From: Liolophura sinensis
Lineage: Eukaryota > Mollusca > Polyplacophora > Chitonida > Chitonidae
Direction of reading: 5' to 3'
Assembly: GCF_032854445.1 (NCBI RefSeq)
Contig: NW_027017955.1
Location: 248,001 to 312,000 of the forward strand
DNA length: 64,000 nucleotides
This document shows positions 55,116 through 64,000 of this stretch, in pieces. Numbering within the stretch: the first letter of the stretch is position 1; every line of letters begins with the position of its first letter. Both the position numbers and the translations under genes were made by a program. The notes beneath the pieces are model-generated. The model was not told the origin of the DNA and did no database searches. It worked only from the letters and a program-made list of their open reading frames with translations.

Positions 55116-55904
55116 CCCCCGTGGGGTTTCCGGGGTGATAAAAATAGGACGTCAGTCCTCTAGGCAAGCTTGTCGTAAAAGTCGACTAACCTAGAGCTCT
55201 CCTGTGTGAGCCCGGTGAATATAATAGGCTCACATCTTCCCGGTTGTGTGAGAGGCAACTGGGGAGCGACCTGTTTGCCTTGGGTTGCGACCCGTGATCA
55301 ACGAGGACGGGATCCTGGTGGCTGAGGGCGTGTTGGTCTTGCGAGATCCTCACGCCCAACACGTCACTTTGGGCCTTACTTGGGGAGAGACGGGAGGTCG
55401 GATGGGCCCGATCCGATCAATCGGCTTGGTCACGCCTTTCCTCTGCGTGGCCCCAAAATTTCTCCATAACACCACTCAGTAAAGAATAAATGTTATTTCT
55501 GAAATTTTGTTTGCGGTACTACGTTTTCAGGCGGTGGCTCATGGACCAATCGAGTAGTATGTGTCTGATGTGTGACCTTATTAGCCTAATGGGGTTTGCT
55601 TATGGACGTGGAGTCCTTGGTGCGTTTCCTGGTGGGTAACCCCAGGTTCAGGCATCGCCCTTGTTGGCACTCCGTGGGTGGGGTGGGGAACACGTGGGGT
55701 GAATTCGTATTATATATTGATTATGTCTATCCTAACCCTTCCAAACCAAATGTATCTAACAAATAAAATAACCAGGTCTTCCTCTCATCCGACTTCGTCG
55801 AATGCTGACAAAAAGAGGGAGTTAGAGGTTTTGTCAGGCTGCCTTGATAATGCGCAGGATACATGGCCGCCTTTCATCGTTCTCTCAACAAGGAGTGAAC
55901 AGAA
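55116..55904 (+). mobile_element. Family A 5' end (A0), unit 3/4 boundary
   Basis: ATG at 55723, frame to 55911, same variants as the 39141 copy. Confidence 0.88.
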
Positions 55905-56999
55905 TGAATGAATGATTATGGCTTAACGCCACATCGGCAATATTTCAGCCATATCGTGGCGAGAACAAGGTCAAAAAGTGAGATGGTTAAGGTTTTCGAT
56001 ATAATAATATGAACACCAAAAGTAAAACAAAAAGTACAGACATGTTTAAAATAGTATGAAAGAAAAATAAGAGTTAAAACTCGAAAACCAGGGGTTGTGC
56101 CCAGAGGGCAATGATATGCACTGACTCGTTGTCTTGCTTATTGGCAATACAGAACAATAAATTTAAAAATCCCTTGATCCTTCAAATTTTAGCTATACAG
56201 GAATTAATTAGGAAGCTAATTAGAAGAGGTAAAGATATTATATTCTGCTGGATACCAAGTCATATTGGTATCCATGGAAACACAGTCGCAGACAGGGAGG
56301 CGAAAGCTGCCCTAAATAAACCCATATCTAAGATAAAAATCCCTTATACTGACATGAAGTCCAATATTCTTAAATATATTCGTGGCCTTTGGCAGGGTGA
56401 ATGGAACTTGCAGGTCCATAATAAACTGCATGTTATTCATCCGGTCATTGGCTATAATTCATATACACTTGATATGTCTCGTAGAGACCAAGTCGTTTTA
56501 ACCAGATGCCATATTGGGCATTCTCGTCTAACGCACAATTTCATACTAGATGGGAGCAGTGCTCCCGAGTGTGTTGGATGTGATGCTCAATATGGCATCA
56601 AACATATCTTGGTTGACTGTGTCGACTTTGCCCATGTTGGGCAAAGATTCTACACAGTCAACTCTATATATGATTTATTTGACAGCATCGCTGGCGATGT
56701 TGTCATAAATTATTTGAAGGCCCTTGGCCTATATCATAAAATATAAAATTTAATTGTCACAAATATCTATAGATAAACAGTTATATACATATAGATTGAT
56801 TTACACATATACTATAACCCTGGTTTTCGAGTTTTAACTCTTATTTTTCTTTTATACGATTTTTAACAGGTCTACTTTTTGTTTTACTTTTGATGTTTAT
56901 ATTATCATATCGAAAACCTTAACCGTCTCGCGTTTTCACCTTGTTCTCGCCACGATATGGCTGAAATATTGCCAATGTGGGGTTACGCCATATTCATTC
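55905..56999. mobile_element. Inverted A tail, RNase H fragment and 3' UTR, unit 4
   Basis: Inverted tail to 56,093, then the plus-strand RNase H frame to the stop at 56746, then 3' UTR. Same variants as unit 3. Confidence 0.87.
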
Positions 57000-57387
57000 T
57001 AGGTCAGTCGCCTTTCACGACAAGATTATCTGCAGAGTCTATCGGAGCTGGGGCTTAACATATTTCCACTACACACTGCAAGTAGCTTGGGCCGTGGAAG
57101 GCCTAGTCGTGGAAGCAAATGAAAACTGCGGGCCTGTATTCCAACAAATCCGACCAGGGTGTGGGGACCACCAGGTCCTGAGGAAGGATCTACTTTCCCT
57201 ATCCCCCTGCGTGCGGTCCAAATAAATGCATTTATTGCGTCAGGTAGAAACCTCAATCCACCAAATCCAGGTCTAACCTGACGCGTTTGACCATAGCAAT
57301 GGAGATGAACCACGCGAGGTGCATACGGCACGCTCTTTCGTGACCCACCACTTCTGCTAGGTCACGTGACCACAAGTTACTGCCCCT
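57000..57387. other. Unassigned segment, unit 4
   Basis: Equivalent of 1316-1703; carries the unit 3 variants. Confidence 0.5.
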
Positions 57388-57956
57388 CCCCCCGTGGGAT
57401 CTCCGGGGTCATAAGAGTAGGACCCCAGTTCTCTAGGCAAGACTGTCGTACGAGGCGACTAGCTTAGAGTGTGGTTCTGGTGAATAGAATAATTTCACAG
57501 CCTCCCTGGGCTTGTCGTACAAAGTGAATAAAAGGGTCAACCTGTTTGCCGTGGGTTGCGACCCGTGATAGGGGAGGACGGGATTCTGGTGCCTGAGGGC
57601 GGGTTGGCCTTGCGAGATCCTCACGTATAACAGTCTACTTCGGTCCTTACTTCTGCAAAGACGGCCGGTCGGAGGGCCCGTTCCGAGGTCACGCCAGTCC
57701 GGATGTCCGGGCATCAACCTTCATATATCTCGATTTCGTATAAATTGACTACTTTCCGTGTTGGACGTTTTTAGTGAGATGTTGGGATGTCTGGACGGTG
57801 GTTGCGGGGTCAGTCGACTTGGCCGTTTATAGTTTATTAGCCTGGCGGAGTATGAGCGAAGAATCCACCTTACCGAGGATGGCGTAGAACTCTCTGCTGC
57901 TTACCCGCAGGAGGCGTTCCATCGTATATGTAATGGCACTCCGTTGCTGGTTAAGG
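57388..57956 (+). mobile_element. Family C 5' UTR fragment, unit 4
   Basis: As unit 3 apart from a private GGTCAGTCGACTT (A to G). Confidence 0.75.
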
Positions 57957-59782
57957 TGCTTAAGGTTTTCGAAATGATGGCGAGAACATGAAAAATAAAA
58001 CAAAAAGTACAGACATGTTTAAAATCAGATAAGAAAAAACCAAACAAGTTAAAACTCCAAAACCAGTATATTTAAAAAGTACTATATCTGGAAAGCTATA
58101 TGTATGTACCATTTTATCCATAAATATTAACACATAAACAAATTTATATTTTATGATATAGGCCAATGGTCTTCAAATATTTTATGACAACATCGCCAGC
58201 GATCATATATAGAGTTGACTGTATAGAATCTTTGCCGAACATGAGCAAAGTCAACCAGGGTATGTTTGATGCCGTATTCTGCATCACATCCAATATACTC
58301 GGGAGCACTGCTCCCATCTAGGATGAAATTGTGTGTCAGATGAGAATGCCCAATACGACACCTCGTTAAAACTACTTGGTCTCTGCGAGACATTTGACGG
58401 TCTGCCAGTAACCTGCGGATGGTCGTGGGTTTCCCCCGTGCTGTGAGCGGTTTCCACCCACCATAATGCTGGCCGCCGTCGTACAAGTGAAATATTCTTG
58501 AGTACGGCGTAAAACAACAATCAAATCAAAAAAAAAAAAAACAGACATTTTACAATTATAGGCATTGTAGCCAATGACAGGGTGAATAGCATGCAGTTTA
58601 TTGTGGATCTGCAAGACCCACCCGCCCTGCCAAAGGCGACAAATACATTTAAGAATATTAGACTTTGTCAGTATACGGTGTTTTAACCAGAGATACAGGT
58701 TTATACTGGGCAGCTTTCGCTTCCCTGTCCACGACTGTGTTTCTATGGATACCAGTGCGACTTGGTATCCAACAGAATATAATATCTTTACCTTTTTTAA
58801 ATTAGTTTTCTATGTTTGCCTATTATCTTAAGTATCAATGGATTTTTAAATCATTATTCTGAATTGCCAAAAGGCAGGACTGGGAGTCGCTGCATATCAC
58901 TGCCCTCTGGGCATGCCCCGAGGAAACATATGATAAGGCCAGGAGTATAGCCCTGGCCTGTGCAGAAAAGGTAGAAAATGAAGGTGGCAGACGAAGAGAA
59001 GTGACCCGCTGATCTAAGACAGCCGCAACCGCAACCCTGTCCCCATCCTTTGACCCGTCAGTATATATATATATATATATTTATAGTCTATATAATCAGC
59101 CTTCATGTTAGCAAAACTTTGCTCAATAATAAGAGGATTTGTACTTGATTTATTATATTTACGTAGATCAAATATTAGTTCAGGGTGTGGAAGAAGCCAG
59201 GGAGGAGACTCCGGAAAAGACACTGGAGCTATATCCTCTTGCTCCATGTTAGCTCTCACAATATGGTCCCGTATACGCAGATCAAACGGAGGGATCTTGT
59301 CAGGACATTTATTAAATTTATCTACATATGATGGATTAAAAACACAGCTTAAAGCTCATCCAACAAACCCTGCCTACGAGTTAGTAGCATATTGAAGGCT
59401 AAGTTTTATACGTCGGTTATATAAAGAAGGCTCATTTTCCTCCACTTATAAACTCTCCACACGGGGATGTTCTAAAAGCACCAAGGCTGAACCTCAAACC
59501 TTGGTGATGAACAGGATCCAACATTTTAATATACGACTTCCTAGCGGAACCGTAAAAGATGGATCCATAGTCCAATTTAGACCTCACCAGAGAGCGATAT
59601 AAGTTAGGTAAAACTGATCGGTCAGCACCCCAATCGATGCTTGACACGACCATAATTATATCGAGAGCCTTTGTACATTTAGCTTGAAACATTTTCATAT
59701 GAGGTATAAAAGATAGCTTGCTATCAAATATTAGACGTAAAAATCTTCTTTGTCCAACAATTTTAACCTGTTTTACGTGGTC
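57957..59782 (-). pseudogene. Decayed minus-strand family A copy (A1-) with SINE, unit 4
   Basis: The SINE is at 58396-58542 and the TA run at 59062-59080. Confidence 0.85.
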
Positions 59783-60041
59783 ATTGTGGAGATTCTGTAT
59801 TATCCGTATTGTGAAGCTTTGGGACTAGGCATGTTCACACTATGGGAACAGCTACAGTATATAGCACATAGAACCCGAGCAATAGCCAGTACATATACAC
59901 CGAAGCGTGAGTCCGGGGGTCAGTATAACCCGGTCAAACCAGTTTCTCGGCGACAAGTCCGCCTGCATGCGCACGGACTTTTAGTGTTCAACCACTGTGC
60001 CAGGTGCCTCTAAACAACACTTCTGTCACTCTTCTGAAATA

Positions 60042-60854
60042 ATGGATCAGTTACAGATTATCATGGACAGGCTTGGTAAGTTAGATTCTATGGTGACAAG
60101 TGAAACACTGGAAAAAAAACTACAAAACACTGAAGCAAAAATAGTTACAAAGTTGACAAACCTAATTGAGCAGCAGGAAGCCAGAATCTTTACTTTAGAA
60201 AAAGAAAATGATACCCTTCGGGCAGACATGCATGAATTAAGATTACAACACGAACAAGATCAAGAAGAACTGGCCAGGGTAAACAGAGATATGCGAAACT
60301 TAGAAGACAGGCAGAACGATTTGGAACAATACTCCCCTAAACAAAGTATACGGATTTACGGTGTAGATGGGGATACAGCCACAGAAACAACTGACGAATG
60401 TTCCGAGAAAGTCGTTGACATCTTAACATCCAAACTAAAGCTGTCACTGACGTCTAGCGACATAAGTATAGCGCAGAGATTGAGACCGAAAAGACCTGAC
60501 TTAAACACAGAACCAAGGGGTGTAATAGTAAAGTTCATATCACGACGACTTAAAGTTGAAGCGATAAAAAACAGAAGAGCCTTGAAAGGAGCAAACATTG
60601 TGATTAAGGAAGACCTAACGCAGAAAAAGCAGGCTATTTTAAAAGCAGCATCTGCACACCCCATGATTCAATCCGCCTGGTCAAGAGATGGCAAAATCTT
60701 CACCAAAGACTTCAACGAGGACGTAAGACAAGTGAAATCTACTGACTGCATAGACACTCTCATCAGTCTATCATCCCATACACCCAGAGTTCAAAGACCA
60801 CGTGACCAAAGAAGTGGGAGGCCAATAACCAACTCACCAGCCCCTATCAGCTAG
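60042..60854 (+). CDS. LINE ORF1p-like protein, intact, unit 4
   Basis: The fourth intact copy, 270 residues, no substitution seen. Confidence 0.8.
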   Translation: MDQLQIIMDRLGKLDSMVTSETLEKKLQNTEAKIVTKLTNLIEQQEARIFTLEKENDTLRADMHELRLQHEQDQEELARVNRDMRNLEDRQNDLEQYSPKQSIRIYGVDGDTATETTDECSEKVVDILTSKLKLSLTSSDISIAQRLRPKRPDLNTEPRGVIVKFISRRLKVEAIKNRRALKGANIVIKEDLTQKKQAILKAASAHPMIQSAWSRDGKIFTKDFNEDVRQVKSTDCIDTLISLSSHTPRVQRPRDQRSGRPITNSPAPIS

Positions 60855-61212
60855 ATAACGATGGCTGCAATGTGAAGGATATATGCTATCTGATAACTCA
60901 GTTTGCTCTCGTAAAGAAAAAATCATCTTAGAATTAATAGAGCATTTTAAGTTAACGAAGTACACAGCTTTAATGTGTCGAAAAAGAAATAGTATGCTCT
61001 TCTGCACAATAATATCAGAGATAAATATGATGGGTGCGATCGGCCATAAGATCTGTCAAAACCTATCAGCTTTCCCAATATGTATTTTATTCGCCAGAAT
61101 CCACCTTGCCTTTTATATTCCATTCTTGTGTATGATCTTCTATACTCATAAGCTATACCCAAATCACAACAGATCACTATATTTAGGAATTATTCCATGT
61201 CAGCTACAATAT

Positions 61213-64000
61213 GTGAGTGAGTGAGTGAAAGTTTTAACGTCGCTTTCAACAACATTTCAGTTTTATCGCGACAATAAAACGTCAAGTAGTCGATCTACTA
61301 CGGATAATTCATTTACTATTCGGTCAAAAAAGGACACCAGAAGTCGCATAACAAACAGACGGTAGTTTAAAATCACAGCTTTCCTGCCATACCAATGGTA
61401 GAGAGAAAATCAAAAATAGTATCACTTTCTACAGAATTGAAAAGTTCTGAAAGAGAGCTCACGTGATAAAAGGAATCTCGTACAGGAGCAAAGTCGCCAC
61501 AGTCAAGCAATATGTGCTTGACTGTGAACCGTTGATCACAAGCAAAGCAATGAGGAGCATCTTCTCCTTTCAACAAATACCCATGCGTAGCACGTGTGTG
61601 ACCGATACGACACCTCCTCAAAATGCAAGAGCGGAGACGATGCCGTGAAAGGGAAGGCGCTGGACCAACAAACTGACGAATATCATGCAGTTTGTTGGTT
61701 GTCTGGTCATCCCATTGAGCCTGAAACAAGCGCTTGATATAGGAGCAAATAAGTGAACGCAAGTCCGAATATGGAACGTCAGTTTGGGTAGTAACGGAAT
61801 GCAAAGCCGCCTTCGCGGCTTCATCTGCAGCAGTATTTCCAGGGATATCCATATGCCCTGGCACCCAACAAAAGACAATGATAAAGTCTTCATTAAGTCG
61901 TTTAAACATCTCCCTGATAGACGGAATGTCTGGATGTACAGGCGAACTAACCCAAATTGCCTGGAGGCAGCAAAGGGAGTCAGAGCAGATGAGAACTCTG
62001 CTACCTCCTAGCTTTGGAATGGACCGAAGTGCGCACAAAATTGCCTTGGTTTCTGCAGTAAATACAGAACAGGAATTTGGAAACCGAGTTGAAATGGTTC
62101 TAGGCCCAAGGACAGCGGCAGAAGCCACGCCATCATCATTCTTGGAACCGTCAGTGAATATGCGGTGATAAAATGGATACTTTGAACACATATTACTAAA
62201 CTCCTGCTGGTATACTAAAGGGTTGGTGGAAGAATTCTTCAGGGAGGAGAGCGAGGTATCAACCTGAGGCTCAGGACATAACCACGGTGGATCTTCCTGG
62301 ATGCGTATGGGGGTGATAGTATCCAGCCCAAGTCCAGCTGCTTGCACGTGTTCCTGAATGCGGACACCCAGTGGAGGAAAAATGGATGGCTTCTGAGCAT
62401 ATAAGTCTTCAAATTCCGGATGGAAGACACAATCAAAGGCCGGGTTGGATGGATTGGCTCTAAGCTTGGTGATATACTGTAAGGATGGTTCAGTTCTTCG
62501 AAGCTCCGGGGGAGGCTCGTTTGCCTCAACATACAGACTCTCCACAGGAGAGGTACGGAAAGCACCTAAGCACAACCGTAGGGCCTGGTGATGTATAGTA
62601 TTGAGTTTCTTCAACTGGGAGCGCGACGGACCTCCATAAACACTGCAGGCATAGTCTAGCTTAGAACGAATCAGTGCTCGATAGAGCTGAAGTAGGGTTT
62701 CGTGATCCCCTCCCCATCGAGCACTAGAGACAACCTTCAAAATATTAAGCGCCTTTAGGCATCTGGCTCTAAGATAATTAATGTGAGATTTAAATGTAAG
62801 GTGGTTATCGAAGATCACCCCGAGGAATTTTGCCTCCGGCACAACCTTGATGGGAGACCCATCTAAAAATACCTTGGGGTCTTCATGGGGGAAGTACTTC
62901 CGACAAAAGTGTACACAGTCTTCGACTTGGAGAACTTAAATCCGTTCTCCAGTGCCCAGGCATGGATTTTGTTAAGACAAATCTGCAGCTGTCTCTCAAT
63001 GGTGTGCATACCTTTGCCTCGACAAGAGATACCAAGATCGTCCACAAAAAGGGACGCATTCATACTAGGAGATAAAACTCTGGCAAGGCTATTAATCTTA
63101 CTGCTAAAGAGAGTAACTGATAAAATGCTGCCTTGAGGAACCCCCTGATCTTGTTCAAAGTAGTCAGATAGGGTAGCCCCAACCCGAACTTGGAAGTGAC
63201 GATGGTCTAAGAATTTACGAATAAAGTCAGGAAGCCGACCTCTAAGTCCAAATCCATGCATATCTTTCAGAATGCCATATTTCCAAGTAGTGTCATATGC
63301 TTTTTCCAGATCAAAAAAGACAGATACGACATGGTCACGATTAACGATACCGTTCTTAATAAAGCATTCTAGACGAACAAGGTGATCAACAGTACTGCGA
63401 TTCCTTCGAAATCCACATTGAATGTCGCTTATCAACTCATTAGTCTCCAAAATCCACACCATGCGATCGTTAATCATCCTCTCCATAGTCTTGCATACAC
63501 AACTGGTTAAGGAAATAGGACGATAGTTATTTGGATCGGTAGAATCCTTTCCGGGCTTTGGGATGGGGACAATAATAGCGTTTTGCCATGAGGCAGGAAA
63601 ATTCCCGGAAATCCAAATGGTATTAAAAATTCCAAGAAGCACCCTCAAACAAGGAAGATTCTGGAAGGTGTCGTAAAAGCTGATAGTGGATATCATCTGG
63701 CCCTGGAGTTGAATCATGGGCCTTGCTCAGGGATGCGGATAGTTCATGTAGAGAAAATGTAGCATTGTAGGATTCTTCATTTGAGGATGTAAAATCAAGA
63801 TAACTTGCCTCGGTCCGTTCCTTGTCACGCTGGAACTGAGGCAAGTAATTATCTGAAGACGAATGGTGCGCAAAAGAAGCGCCCAACCTATTGGCTATGT
63901 CAAGTTTTTCTGTCAAAGAATTATTCCCGTCTTTAAGATGATTGACAGTGACATTGGATCCCTTGCCTTTGCAGTGGATCATATTCCAGACTTTTGACAT
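61213..64000 (-). pseudogene. Family B 3' end and partial ORF2, unit 4 (cut by window)
   Basis: Tail and 3' UTR 61213-61372, RNase H frame 61373-62842, RT 62863-63717, linker 63623-64000 running off the window. Frameshifts as in the other units; RT has the Ser form (VLSPSMNAS). Confidence 0.9.

Larger units (their letters stand above)
39710..55684. repeat. Composite array unit 3 (15,975 bp)
   Basis: It differs from unit 4 by only isolated bases in the part that can be compared, for example a C/T at about 47,091 that changes Ser to Gly in the B reverse transcriptase frame. It contains the complete set of unit elements and is the best reference copy. Confidence 0.95.
55685..64000. repeat. Composite array unit 4 (partial, cut by window end)
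   Basis: It repeats unit 3 from its first base to the middle of the B ORF2 linker. The array therefore continues past the right edge of the window, and its total copy number is unknown. Confidence 0.95.

Overview
The window looks like animal, probably molluscan (gastropod-like), intergenic DNA made almost entirely of transposable elements. The evidence is bicistronic APE-endonuclease/RT/RNase H non-LTR retrotransposons, a short SINE ending in GGCGTAAAAC...A(n), Tc1 and THAP-type DNA transposons, a GT-AG intron, and retroelement 3' ends that resemble from memory a tail repeat common in abalone (Haliotis) sequence. No ordinary host gene, rRNA, tRNA, CRISPR array or prokaryotic operon was found. 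The species is not determinable here.

Large-scale layout: the DNA is a head-to-tail array of one composite unit. Unit 1 is 1-23734, unit 2 is 23735-39709, unit 3 is 39710-55684 and unit 4 is 55685-64000 (cut by the window edge). Units 2 and 3 are each 15,975 bp, and units 2-4 are almost identical. Unit 1 carries about 7.75 kb more, because about 12,840-22,170 is represented in units 2 and 3 by only about 1.6 kb.

Inside a unit, left to right: the 5' end of family A non-LTR element (start of ORF1); an inverted A 3' tail; an RNase H fragment; a 5' UTR of a related family C; a decayed minus-strand A copy with a SINE in it; an ORF1-only (coiled coil + RRM-like) element with an intact reading frame; a minus-strand family B non-LTR element with broken ORF2 and ORF1; a 5'-truncated A insert inside B; a second A insert inside B (full length in unit 1, 5' half only in units 2 and 3); a minus-strand A 3' half; a Tc1-like transposase fragment; and the 5' end of A that opens the next unit.

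The most unusual item is in unit 1 only. A 2,286-bp DNA transposon (18330-20615) lies between TTAA duplications, has 14-bp terminal inverted repeats, and carries two outward-facing gene pieces. One is a THAP zinc-finger exon. The other is a two-exon gene for a small acidic protein ending in a cysteine-rich domain that I recognise as P2X7 ballast-domain-like. A 20-bp inverted repeat with a TGACGTA core lies just upstream of both genes.

Target-site duplications let the nesting be read. B went into flanking DNA (candidate 13-bp duplication, one mismatch). Truncated A and full-length A then went into B ORF1 (12 and 13 bp). The TTAA element and SINEs went into minus-strand A copies. Tc1 went into a minus-strand A copy, and a further A went into Tc1. 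Local duplication and recombination, then amplification of the whole block, followed.
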